39,811 bases of DNA from Paraburkholderia ginsengiterrae (GTDB lineage: Bacteria > Pseudomonadota > Gammaproteobacteria > Burkholderiales > Burkholderiaceae), in NCBI RefSeq assembly GCF_001645125.1, contig NZ_LXKA01000348.1, positions 1-39,811 on the forward strand, written 5' to 3'. The notes under the pieces are model-generated. The model saw only the letters and a list, made by a program, of their open reading frames with translations. It searched no databases and was not told where the DNA came from. A program made the translations under genes and the position numbers. Below, piece by piece: positions 10,241 through 17,754 of the stretch; within the stretch, counting starts at the first letter, position 1; each line of letters opens with the position of its first letter.

Positions 10241-10401
10241 GCCGTTAGACAAAACGGCGCGGGTGTGAGAGCCCGTAGCGTAAAACCGCACTACCCGCGA
10301 AAGTGGGTAGTGCCTAGCCATCTGCGCGCCTTTTTCTATGGGCGGGCCGTGGTGAGGGAGCCGCAAGGCTCGCCGGTTATGGTTTTACGCCCGGTCTCTC
10401 A
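10241..10401 (+). ncRNA. structured leader RNA resembling phage C4 antisense RNA
   Basis: Several exact pairings are visible: a 6-bp hairpin (10241-10246 with 10253-10258); a closing helix of GCGTAAAACC (10278-10287) with GGTTTTACGC (10381-10390), extended by TGAGAG (10266-10271) with CTCTCA (10396-10401); a 10-bp hairpin closed by GAAA (10289-10312); and a 5-bp hairpin closed by GCAA (10358-10371). Two GNRA tetraloops inside a closed multi-branch structure argue strongly for a real RNA. The part around GGCCGTGGTGAGGGAGCC resembles, from memory, the C4 antisense RNA of phages P1/P7/P4, which lies in the leader of the mRNA it regulates. The family assignment needs a covariance-model search. 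Confidence 0.6.
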
Positions 10402-10475
10402 AACTCGCCACGTGCCCGCTCACCCCATCTTTTAGCGAGTGTCGGGCGATTCAAGAACGAACCGGAAATCGCACC

Positions 10476-10946
10476 ATGAGCAAATCTGCCAGCAAACCTC
10501 AAGCAACCCCACGCGCGCCCGTTGATGCGCTCCAGTACGAGAAACTCGCGCTTTCAGCTTTCGATCTGTGCAATCGGCAATTGGATCAACTCAAAAGACT
10601 GGTTACGCTTGCGGCTTCAATATACAGGACTCCTTGCATAACAAGGGACGAGCGGCAAAGCCAGCGCGCGTTGCTGGAACTGTTTGTCGAAACTGGCGAA
10701 GCGTACGAGCGGGAAATTGAATGCGACCGCGAACTGTACCAGGTGATCGCGCTTGATGCGAAGGGCGTGCCTCATAGCCGCATCACCGCCAAATGTGCGG
10801 CGAGCCTTCTGTCTGGGGCAGCGCGGGTGAATTCAGATGACGAGCCGAACGCGGAGCCTGCGGATACCGTGCGATCCAAGCCGGTGCGCTCTAACGTCGC
10901 GCCGCGAGCGGAGCATGCCGAACAGCCGTTTGCCGTTGCACATTAA
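10476..10946 (+). CDS. unknown 156-aa protein downstream of the structured leader
   Basis: No domain is recognised. The N-terminal two thirds (to about residue 115) look helical, with a repeated acidic/basic pattern (LALSAFDLCNRQLDQLKRLV, ETGEAYEREIECDRELYQV). The last 40 residues are rich in Ala, Pro, Glu and Arg and are probably disordered. The ATG has only a weak upstream GGAAA, consistent with a translation start controlled by the leader. AACCGG at 10460-10465, just before it, is complementary to CCGGTT in the leader (10373-10378). It is likely an accessory, perhaps phage-derived gene, judging only from the leader. Confidence 0.65.
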   Translation: MSKSASKPQATPRAPVDALQYEKLALSAFDLCNRQLDQLKRLVTLAASIYRTPCITRDERQSQRALLELFVETGEAYEREIECDRELYQVIALDAKGVPHSRITAKCAASLLSGAARVNSDDEPNAEPADTVRSKPVRSNVAPRAEHAEQPFAVAH

Positions 10947-10976
10947 CCGGCACTAGCTGCCTCAACTCCGCAGGAA

Positions 10977-11006
10977 TGAAAAAGGCGCGAGCAATGTTCG
11001 CGCCTT
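10977..11006 (-). terminator. rho-independent terminator of the cytochrome oxidase operon
   Basis: AAGGCGCGA (10982-10990) and TCGCGCCTT (10998-11006) form a perfect 9-bp stem with a 7-base loop. Read on the minus strand the stem is followed by a run of Ts (the A-run at 10978-10983), 13 bases after the stop codon of the last operon gene. The hairpin may also slow transcription from the 156-aa gene on the plus strand. Confidence 0.8.
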
Positions 11007-11018
11007 GAAGCGTCCCCA

Positions 11019-11828
11019 TCACTGCATAGCAGCGTAATACTTAGCCAGACCATCAATCTCCGCAGAGGTCATCTGTCTTGCCACATTCCGCATCTGCTCA
11101 TTGATATCGTTATGCCGGGCACCGGACGCAAAGGCCTGCATCTGCGCAGCAAGATAAGCCGACGATTGCCCGCCTAGCCACGGCGCGGCACCCTTGCGGT
11201 CGAGCTGGCCATGGCATGCCGCGCAAGGCGCGATATTGCGCTGCGGATCGCCCTGCATCGCAAGTCTCACCGCAATCGCATCCGGCCCCGCGCCGGCAGA
11301 CGCACTCTCCGCCGCCGGACCTTTCGGCAGCGACGCATAGTAAGCCGCCAGATCATGCAGATCCTGATCGCTGCGCGCGGCGATGATCGCCTGCATGACC
11401 GAGCTTTGCCGCACGCCGTTCTGGTAGTCGCGCAATTCCTTATAAACCACATCGGCATGCTGTCCGGCCAAGGCGGGCGCGGTCACCGGAGGAGTGCCCT
11501 GCACGCCGTGACACATCGAGCAATTTTGTGTCGCAATCGTCGCGCCGCGGCCAATCGAAACCGCATCGGCTCGCACGCGCCGCAACGGCGGCAGCACTAC
11601 CACTTCGCTTGGCGCCGGACCCGCGACGTTGGCGCCGCCGTACCAGCTCGACGGCGCACCCGCTGCGCTGCAGATCGTCGCCCATAGGCTCTGCCCGCTG
11701 AACGCGCCGTTCGCCGACGGCAACCAGACGAAGCCGATGAGTATCGACACGATAGCCATCGCGATCACGCTGCCCACGCTGATCGTGAACCATGGGTTGC
11801 GCAAGCTGAAGACGCGTTCCTGATTCAT
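11019..11828 (-). CDS. membrane-anchored dihaem cytochrome c
   Basis: This 269-aa protein starts with an uncleaved-looking membrane segment (FTISVGSVIAMAIVSILIGFVW) and carries two class I cytochrome c domains with haem sites CSMCH and CAACH, each with a distal Met-containing segment. It should face the periplasm and pass electrons to the oxidase encoded just upstream. The ATG at 11828 shares bases with the TGA of the subunit I gene (ATGA), so translation is probably coupled. A longer frame extends further upstream but only shadows subunit I. It is the last gene before the terminator at 10977-11006. Confidence 0.9.
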   Translation of the reverse strand: MNQERVFSLRNPWFTISVGSVIAMAIVSILIGFVWLPSANGAFSGQSLWATICSAAGAPSSWYGGANVAGPAPSEVVVLPPLRRVRADAVSIGRGATIATQNCSMCHGVQGTPPVTAPALAGQHADVVYKELRDYQNGVRQSSVMQAIIAARSDQDLHDLAAYYASLPKGPAAESASAGAGPDAIAVRLAMQGDPQRNIAPCAACHGQLDRKGAAPWLGGQSSAYLAAQMQAFASGARHNDINEQMRNVARQMTSAEIDGLAKYYAAMQ

Positions 11829-13450
11829 CGCTGCGCTCCGACGACGACTGCCGGCACGGACGTCTGCGGCAATCTGAGCAACTGCATGATCGGCACACTG
11901 TAGTTGACGACCGTCAGCCCGATCATCAACGCCACCCACAAACCAAAGCTGTTGAGTGCAGCGGGCACATGATCCACCGGATGTGCCGCGCTTGCAAAGC
12001 GGAAACTCTGTTGCTGAACTGCTGGCCCGAATTGCGACTTCGCAAGAATGTAGATGAACAGCACGCCTGACACCACGAGAATCAATCCGCCAACCGCCGA
12101 CATGCCGACCCAGAACGCCTGCGCCTGCATACCCGGCATGTTGTAGTCGTAATAGGCCATGCGGCGCGGCGCGCCGAGCAGGCCGACGTAGTGCCACGGC
12201 AGCGTCACCACCATCATCCCGATGAACCACAGCCACAGTTGCGTGCGCACCAGCTTCGCGGACACAATCGCGCGGCCGGTAAGTTGCGGCCACAGTTCAT
12301 AAGCGATCGCGAAGTACATGATGAAGATCGCGCCGCCGAAGATCAGATGGAAGTGTCCGGTCACCCACTGCGTGTTGTGCACGGTCGAGTTCAGCTGATA
12401 GCTCATGTTGATCAGCCCGCCCGCGCCACCGAGACCCAGCATCACGAACGAAAACGCGATCACGAGCATCATCGGGTTCTGCCAGGGCAGCGCGGCAAGC
12501 CAGCCGAATGTTCCCTTGCCGCCGCGCAGCCTGCCGGCGATCTCGACCGACGCGCAAATCGTGAACACCGTCAGCAGCGTCGGCACCGACACCATGCCCG
12601 TGAACACGGCATGCAGGAACTTGAAGCCGGCACCGACCTGCGGGTCGGCGAACAGATGGTGGATGCCGATCGGCATCGCGAACACGAGGAACAGAATGAA
12701 CGACACGCGCGCCATCGAATCGCTGTAGAGCCGTCCGCCGATCGCTCGCGGCACCAGCGTGTAGTACGCGATATAAGCCGGCACCAGCCAGAAGTAGACG
12801 ATTGCGTGCAGCGTCCACGAGAACAGGACGCGTGCGAGGCCCGCGTCGATCGTATTGGTGAGGCCGAAGGCGACCGGCAAAATCTGCAGCAGGATCTCGA
12901 GCGCCGCGCCGACCGCGGTCCAGGCCCACAGGTAGGCGCCCGCCACGTTGGCGAACATCGCGAGCGGCACTGGTTTGCCGGGGTTGGCGCGCTTCCAGAT
13001 GCGCAGATTGACGTGCATCAGCGCGACCCAGATCCACGAGCCGACCACCACCAGCACCACGCCGAGGTAATAGAACGGACTGCCGATCATCGGCGGATAG
13101 AAGGTGAACAGCACCGATGCCTGGCCGAGCGAGACCGGCACCATGGCCATCACCGCGCCGACTGCCAGCATGACGAACGCGGCCCATGCCCATTTGAGAC
13201 CGGCGAGGCGCTGAGCAAGCGCGAGTTCGACGATCGCATAGCCGAAGCCCATCGCCACCAGAGTGGGCAACACGTAGGCCATCACCGTGCCGTGCGCGGT
13301 CACCGAACGATAGTAGAGCTCCGGGTCGCCGACCCACGGTAGCAGCGGACTGCGTACCAGCATCTGCCAGGCGCCGAGAAACAGCGCGATCAGAAACGCA
13401 ATGAAGGCGAGCCAGAAGTGCGCGAGAACGAGTCGCTTAGCGTGAAACAC
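11825..13450 (-). CDS. haem-copper oxidase subunit I, B-type (ba3-like)
   Basis: This is the 541-aa catalytic subunit, with about 13 membrane helices. It reduces O2 to water and pumps protons. All metal ligands can be seen: H53 and H368 for the low-spin haem, H366 for the high-spin haem, and H215, H264 and H265 for CuB. Y219 in LHAIVY is spaced for the His-Tyr crosslink. The sequence and the absence of a subunit III gene fit the B (ba3) family rather than the aa3 family. The start is GTG with GGAGG seven bases upstream, and it overlaps the end of subunit II by 14 bases. Confidence 0.93.
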   Translation of the reverse strand: MFHAKRLVLAHFWLAFIAFLIALFLGAWQMLVRSPLLPWVGDPELYYRSVTAHGTVMAYVLPTLVAMGFGYAIVELALAQRLAGLKWAWAAFVMLAVGAVMAMVPVSLGQASVLFTFYPPMIGSPFYYLGVVLVVVGSWIWVALMHVNLRIWKRANPGKPVPLAMFANVAGAYLWAWTAVGAALEILLQILPVAFGLTNTIDAGLARVLFSWTLHAIVYFWLVPAYIAYYTLVPRAIGGRLYSDSMARVSFILFLVFAMPIGIHHLFADPQVGAGFKFLHAVFTGMVSVPTLLTVFTICASVEIAGRLRGGKGTFGWLAALPWQNPMMLVIAFSFVMLGLGGAGGLINMSYQLNSTVHNTQWVTGHFHLIFGGAIFIMYFAIAYELWPQLTGRAIVSAKLVRTQLWLWFIGMMVVTLPWHYVGLLGAPRRMAYYDYNMPGMQAQAFWVGMSAVGGLILVVSGVLFIYILAKSQFGPAVQQQSFRFASAAHPVDHVPAALNSFGLWVALMIGLTVVNYSVPIMQLLRLPQTSVPAVVVGAQR

Positions 13451-14009
13451 AGCTCAGCCTCCGTGATTGTCGGGCTTGTTCGAAGAAGGCGGCTTTGTCG
13501 ATCACTTTGACGTGCGCCCACATGGTCTGGTGGCCGAAGCCGCAGAACTCGTGGCACGGCATGGTGTGATCGGCAGGCTTGTCGAAACGCGTATTCAGTG
13601 TGGCAACGTAGCCGGGCATGACCATCGTGTTGATGTTGGTGTCGGTGACGAGCAGGCCATGCACGACGTCGGCGCTGGTGGTCCGAATCGTGATCGGCGT
13701 GTCGGCGGGCACGAGCAGGCATTGCGGCGTGAACGAGTACTGCTGCGCGATGAAGCGCACGACAACCGAGCCGTCGGGTTCGACCGCGCTGCCGAGATTG
13801 TCTTCAACGAATTCGCCGGACAGTTGCAGACGCGACGGGTCGATGGTTTCGACGCGCGAGGGCGGCATCATCGCCCAGTGCAGCCCCGAGAACACGATGA
13901 CGGCCAGCATCAGCACGATCAGCGCGGCGGCGAACATGGCCCAGCGACGCTCGGCGCGTAACGCGACCGCGTGGCCGCTACCCGATTGATGATTGGAATC
14001 AGTCGACAT
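13437..14009 (-). CDS. haem-copper oxidase subunit II with CuA site
   Basis: This 190-aa protein has one N-terminal membrane helix (FAAALIVLMLAVIVFSGLHW) and a periplasmic cupredoxin domain. The CuA ligands are complete: H117, then C152, C156, H160 and M163 in PCHEFCGFGHQTM. It receives electrons from cytochrome c and passes them to subunit I. The single-helix form is typical of ba3-type oxidases. The ATG follows the stop of the 58-aa subunit gene by two bases, and the end overlaps subunit I by 14 bases. Confidence 0.92.
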   Translation of the reverse strand: MSTDSNHQSGSGHAVALRAERRWAMFAAALIVLMLAVIVFSGLHWAMMPPSRVETIDPSRLQLSGEFVEDNLGSAVEPDGSVVVRFIAQQYSFTPQCLLVPADTPITIRTTSADVVHGLLVTDTNINTMVMPGYVATLNTRFDKPADHTMPCHEFCGFGHQTMWAHVKVIDKAAFFEQARQSRRLSCVSR

Positions 14010-14011
14010 GA

Positions 14012-14188
14012 TCAGTGGATGACGCCGCGCGGCAGAAACACGAGAAAGTAGAAGGCGAACCAGATCGCCATGACGATCAGCGTCGCCACGCCGGCGAGAG
14101 CAATCGCGCCATGCGGCCCGGCGGCGACGACGCGCTCCACTTCGTCATCCGTAGGCGGAGCAGCGCCGTGGGTATCGTTCGCTTCCAT
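14012..14188 (-). CDS. 58-aa single-span oxidase subunit (subunit IIa-like)
   Basis: A short open frame encodes an acidic N-terminal tail (MEANDTHGAAPPTDDEVE) and then one hydrophobic helix (IALAGVATLIVMAIWFAFYF) ending in LPRGVIH. GGAG lies nine bases before the ATG. It sits 24 bases after the trihaem cytochrome gene and two bases before subunit II. By position and shape it matches the tiny third subunit (IIa) of ba3-type oxidases, which supplies a helix that the one-helix subunit II lacks. Identity beyond that is inference. Confidence 0.75.
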   Translation of the reverse strand: MEANDTHGAAPPTDDEVERVVAAGPHGAIALAGVATLIVMAIWFAFYFLVFLPRGVIH

Positions 14189-14212
14189 CTAAAGGTTCTC
14201 CAGTGCAGCGGT

Positions 14213-15601
14213 TCAATGCAACGGCGCCTTGCGCAACTCGTTGACTTCGCGCGACGTCACGGGCAGGCCGTGATTGCCCCACGCCGTGCGGATGTACGTC
14301 ACCACGGCAGCGGCATCGGTGTCATTCAGTTCCTGACCGAACGGCGGCATCCCGTACGGTTCCGGATTGCGCATGGTGCCCGGCGGGAAACCGCCGTTGA
14401 GCACGATGCGGATCGGGTTGACCGCCGAGTCCATTTCGATCGACTGATTGCCGGCGAGCGGCGGGTAATGCTGCAGTTGTCCTTCGCCCTTGGCGCCATG
14501 GCAGAGCGCGCACTTATCGGCGTAGATCTTTTCGCCGAGTGCGAATACGTTGGTGTTGGTCGGCGCCGACGGCCCAGACTTGCGGCCGCGGTTGGCTGGC
14601 AAGGTCTTCAGATAGGCGGCCATTGCCTTGATGTCGTCGTCAGTCATGTATTGCAGGCTGTGGTACGTGACTTCGGCCATTGGGCCGTACACGGCGCCGC
14701 GATCGGAAATGCCCGCTTGCAGCAGATCGACGATGTCCTTGATGCTCCAGTCGCCGAGGCCACCGTCCTTGTCCGACGTCAGCGATGGCGCATACCAGTT
14801 CTGCACCGGAATCAGGCCGCCGGCGAACTGCTCGCTTTGCGAGGACCCGCCAAGCATGTTGATCTTGGTGTGGCACATGGTGCAATGCCCGAGCCCTTCG
14901 ACGAGGTACGCGCCGCGGTTCCATTCGACCGATTTGGTCGGATCAGGCTGGAATTCACCCTCGCGGAAATACAGCGTGCGCCAGCCGTATAGCAGCTTGC
15001 GCTGATTGAACGGGAAGCGCAGCGAGTGCTTGTGATTCGGCTGGCGTACCGGTGTGACTGTCTTCAGATAGGCGAAGATCGCGTCCGAGTCTTCGCGCGT
15101 GACCTTGGTGTATTGCGCGATCGGCATGGCGGGGTAGATCAGCGTGCCGTCGGGCGTGCGGCCGGTGCGCATCATCTTGAAGAACGCGTCCTGGCTCCAC
15201 GTGCCGATGCCGTACTGCGCATCCGGTGTGATGTTCGGCGAATAGAGCGTGCCGAACGGCGTTTCCATGGCGAGGCCGCCTGCGAACAGTTTGCCGCGCG
15301 GCGCAGTGTGGCAGGCCACGCAGTCGCCTGCGCGCGCCAGGTACTCACCGCGTTTGACGATGTCGGGACGCGTATCCGCGCTGCCACCCGGAGCCGAAGC
15401 GGCTGTGGTTTCGGCGGCGCGTGCGGTAGCGATCAGCGGCGTATGCGAGGCGCGCAGAAGCAAGGCGCTGCCGGCTACCAGCGCGCCGGCAACCAGCACA
15501 CCTGACACGAGCGATGCCGGCGTGCGGCGGCGCTTCGTCAGCGTGAGCAAGGCGGAGCGCAGAGCGCGGAAAGAGCGCGGAGAGCGAAGAGTCGGCTTCA
15601 T
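14213..15601 (-). CDS. trihaem cytochrome c (alcohol/gluconate dehydrogenase subunit type)
   Basis: This 462-aa protein has an N-terminal basic stretch with a hydrophobic export signal or anchor (SLVSGVLVAGALVAGSALLL) and three cytochrome c domains with haem sites CVACH, CTMCH and CALCH. The layout matches the cytochrome subunit of membrane-bound alcohol, gluconate and aldehyde dehydrogenases. No dehydrogenase subunit is encoded nearby, so here it may act as an electron carrier to the oxidase. The ATG overlaps the TGA of the upstream cytochrome gene (ATGA at 15598-15601). A longer frame that reads back into that gene is not real. Confidence 0.9.
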   Translation of the reverse strand: MKPTLRSPRSFRALRSALLTLTKRRRTPASLVSGVLVAGALVAGSALLLRASHTPLIATARAAETTAASAPGGSADTRPDIVKRGEYLARAGDCVACHTAPRGKLFAGGLAMETPFGTLYSPNITPDAQYGIGTWSQDAFFKMMRTGRTPDGTLIYPAMPIAQYTKVTREDSDAIFAYLKTVTPVRQPNHKHSLRFPFNQRKLLYGWRTLYFREGEFQPDPTKSVEWNRGAYLVEGLGHCTMCHTKINMLGGSSQSEQFAGGLIPVQNWYAPSLTSDKDGGLGDWSIKDIVDLLQAGISDRGAVYGPMAEVTYHSLQYMTDDDIKAMAAYLKTLPANRGRKSGPSAPTNTNVFALGEKIYADKCALCHGAKGEGQLQHYPPLAGNQSIEMDSAVNPIRIVLNGGFPPGTMRNPEPYGMPPFGQELNDTDAAAVVTYIRTAWGNHGLPVTSREVNELRKAPLH

Positions 15602-16314
15602 TGCGGTTGGCTCCCGCAGGCGAGAGGCAGCCGTTCGCCGGACGCCGGTGCGGGGCGAGGATCGGCCGGACGCGGCTGGCGTGCGAGCCAGCTCGATACC
15701 GCGGTGATGTCCTTGTCGGTCAGCTTGACGGCGATCGAATGCATGCAGTCCGGCGCAAGCGCGTGACGCGTGCCCGAACGCCAGGTGCCCATCTGGCCCG
15801 CGATATAGCTTGCGTGCAGGCCGAGCAGACCTGGAATGCCGGGTTGCGTGCCGGTCATGCGCGCTCCGTGACAGGCAATGCACGCTGGTATCTTGCGAGC
15901 CGGATCGCCTTGCGTGACGAGGCGCTCGCCGGCCGCGAGCACGGCGGGTGCGACGTCGCTTTGGTCGGCGTTGGGGTAGGGCGGTTGCAGATCGGCGAAG
16001 TATTGGCTGATCTTGCGCAGATAGTCGTCGGGCAAAAAGGCCACCAGATAGCCCATTGGCGGATAGGTGCGGCCACCGTCGCGAAATGCGGTCAACTGGT
16101 TGAACAGGTAGTCGGCCGGTTTGCCGGCAATGCGCGGGAAGTAGTCGTTGTTCAGGCCCTGGCCTTGCACGCCATGACACGAGGTGCAGGCGCGCACGCG
16201 CTCGTCCATGGCTGACGGCATGGCGTCGGACGCGCCCGTGGCGGCAAGCGCCACGCCGCTCCACATGACGTAAAGCACAAGCAGAATCGACGATCCGATC
16301 GTTCTATGGTGCAC
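15598..16314 (-). CDS. dihaem cytochrome c4-like protein
   Basis: This 238-aa protein is the first gene of the oxidase operon. A signal peptide (SSILLVLYVMWSGVALA) is followed by two similar cytochrome c domains with haem sites CTSCH and CIACH, typical of periplasmic c4 proteins that feed terminal oxidases. The start is a GTG with GAGG about six bases upstream; no suitable ATG lies before the signal sequence. The C-terminus is Pro/Arg-rich. The stop overlaps the start of the trihaem gene. Confidence 0.88.
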   Translation of the reverse strand: MHHRTIGSSILLVLYVMWSGVALAATGASDAMPSAMDERVRACTSCHGVQGQGLNNDYFPRIAGKPADYLFNQLTAFRDGGRTYPPMGYLVAFLPDDYLRKISQYFADLQPPYPNADQSDVAPAVLAAGERLVTQGDPARKIPACIACHGARMTGTQPGIPGLLGLHASYIAGQMGTWRSGTRHALAPDCMHSIAVKLTDKDITAVSSWLARQPRPADPRPAPASGERLPLACGSQPQ

Positions 16315-16771
16315 GCCAGGCCTCGATAGGGAACGTTCTTTAATTTGTTTTATTTCGCGCGCGTTCGCCCGTGAATTTGCTTATGGTTCCGACGGACGAC
16401 GCAGCTCAACTCCGCCAACTTTCTATTACAGCGATTGCGAAAACAGCAAGTCGAGGCGGACATAAATTGGACGGCGAGTGTTTATTCGCCATCGTGATGC
16501 GATTGCTTTACAAGACAAAGATCTGCCTGAATGCGCCAATGGGTGGCGCCGTTCGGGCTGCAAGAATTAACGCGTGAAACGTTTAGCAGCGCGTAGCAGG
16601 TTGCAGGATTTTGTTCAGTGCGTCAATAGTCAATAGAGGCTCAACCGACCAAAGGTCTAAACATCATAGACGTGGATCAAAGGGCTTTCAATCTCTGACC
16701 TAAAGGATTGCGATTGTCATAGACATCGAGCCTATAGCGCGAACGTGATTGTTTGATGATGGGCTCGCCGA
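16315..16771. other. promoter region of the oxidase operon, no gene
   Basis: This 457-base gap lies between the oxidase operon and the end of the LysR gene, both on the minus strand, and must hold the operon promoter. It is A/T-richer than its surroundings near 16330-16350. No match to an FNR/ANR box (TTGAT-N4-ATCAA) was found. A small inverted repeat TGTC-ATA-GACA occurs near 16715-16725. The 68-codon frame at 16371 has no domain or RBS. Confidence 0.4.
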
Positions 16772-17659
16772 TCAACTGAAGAGCCGCATCAAAGCCGTCC
16801 GTGCATTGCTGACGCGTTCGCTTTCGCCGATCCGCCCGGGCAGCAGATGGAATTCGACCGCGGGCAAGGCCGGCAGGCCCACGCTCGGCGCGCACGCTAC
16901 GACACCGCCGCCAATCGACGACTCGTTCAGGCAGGAGATGCCGAGCCCGGCCTTCAACGCAAGTTGCAAGCCGGCCACGCCGGACGCGGAGTGAGATACC
17001 ACATAGGGCACTTTGTGCTCGTCGAGCAGCTTCACGACGAAACGCTGCAACTGGCAGCTCGACGGCAGCAAGACCAGCGAATACGGCGAGGACGGCCGGG
17101 GACCGGCGTCGGCCGCGCTGACCCACAGCAGCTTCTCGCGCCTGACCACCGTGCCTTGCGCGCCGGTGCGGCGATTGGCGGCGCGCGCCGGGTCCGTAAC
17201 GAGCCGCAGCGAGAGCCCGATGTCGAACGATGCATCGTCGCCGGCCTGACTGTCGATCACCGCGCTCGGCTGAACCGTGACGTGCAGTTTCAGGCGCGGG
17301 TGCTGTTCCGAAAACGTTTTGAGAATGCGCGCGATGTCGTGCGGCCGATAGTAGTCCGTGATGGCGATGCGCAGCTCGCCGTCGAGCGAGCGGCCTTGCA
17401 GGTCGTCGAACGCGGCTTCGCTCATCGCAATGATGCGCCGTGCATGATCGAGCAGCCGGCCACCGGCGGGCGTGGCGCTCACGCCCTGTTTGCTGCGCAC
17501 GAAAAGCGGCTGGCCGGCGCGCTCCTCGAGTTTCTTCAGCTGCTCGCTCACCGAAGACTGCGACAGGAATACGCGTTCCGCGCCGGCCGAAACGCTGCCC
17601 GATTCGGCGACCGCGACGAAGGTGCGCAACTGCGCGAGATCAAATCCACGCTGGCTCAT
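16772..17659 (-). CDS. LysR-family transcriptional regulator
   Basis: This 295-aa protein has an N-terminal winged HTH (LAQLRTFVAVAESGSVSAGA, then LSQSSVSEQLKKLEERAG) and a periplasmic-binding-like effector domain, the standard LysR size. The ATG at 17659 lies a few residues before the HTH, as is usual. It is divergent from the MFS gene at 17755, with 95 bases between, so that transporter is the most likely target. Control of the oxidase operon downstream on the same strand is possible but unsupported. Confidence 0.92.
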   Translation of the reverse strand: MSQRGFDLAQLRTFVAVAESGSVSAGAERVFLSQSSVSEQLKKLEERAGQPLFVRSKQGVSATPAGGRLLDHARRIIAMSEAAFDDLQGRSLDGELRIAITDYYRPHDIARILKTFSEQHPRLKLHVTVQPSAVIDSQAGDDASFDIGLSLRLVTDPARAANRRTGAQGTVVRREKLLWVSAADAGPRPSSPYSLVLLPSSCQLQRFVVKLLDEHKVPYVVSHSASGVAGLQLALKAGLGISCLNESSIGGGVVACAPSVGLPALPAVEFHLLPGRIGESERVSNARTALMRLFS

Positions 17660-17662
17660 GAT

Positions 17663-17686
17663 TCGGTATATCCGATGGATGCCATC
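17663..17686. promoter_or_regulatory. candidate LysR operator
   Basis: Two overlapping inverted repeats lie directly before the LysR gene: TCGG-N5-CCGA (17663-17675) and GATGG-ATG-CCATC (17674-17686). Their place between the divergent LysR and MFS genes is where an autoregulatory site is expected. Binding is inferred only from symmetry and position. Confidence 0.35.
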
Positions 17687-17754
17687 TAAATTTCCGGCTT
17701 TTCCGATAGAAAGTCCACCCGTAGGATACCTCCATATTCTTTGCGGAGGGTGTC

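Noticed and set aside
11829-12293. N-terminal extension of the membrane-anchored dihaem cytochrome frame
   Set aside because: It overlaps the 3' end of subunit I in another frame and looks unlike protein; the start at 11828 gives a normal membrane anchor.
12191-13342. Long plus-strand open frame opposite oxidase subunit I
   Set aside because: It is an antisense shadow in high-G+C DNA; its product is His/Arg/Gln-rich low-complexity sequence with no domain, while the minus strand encodes a complete subunit I.
15602-16264. N-terminal extension of the trihaem cytochrome frame
   Set aside because: The extension reads out of frame through the c4-like cytochrome gene; the ATG at 15601 with an ATGA junction and an export signal is the convincing start.
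16315-16771. FNR/ANR box controlling the oxidase operon
   Set aside because: The expected TTGAT-N4-ATCAA pattern was looked for by eye and not found.
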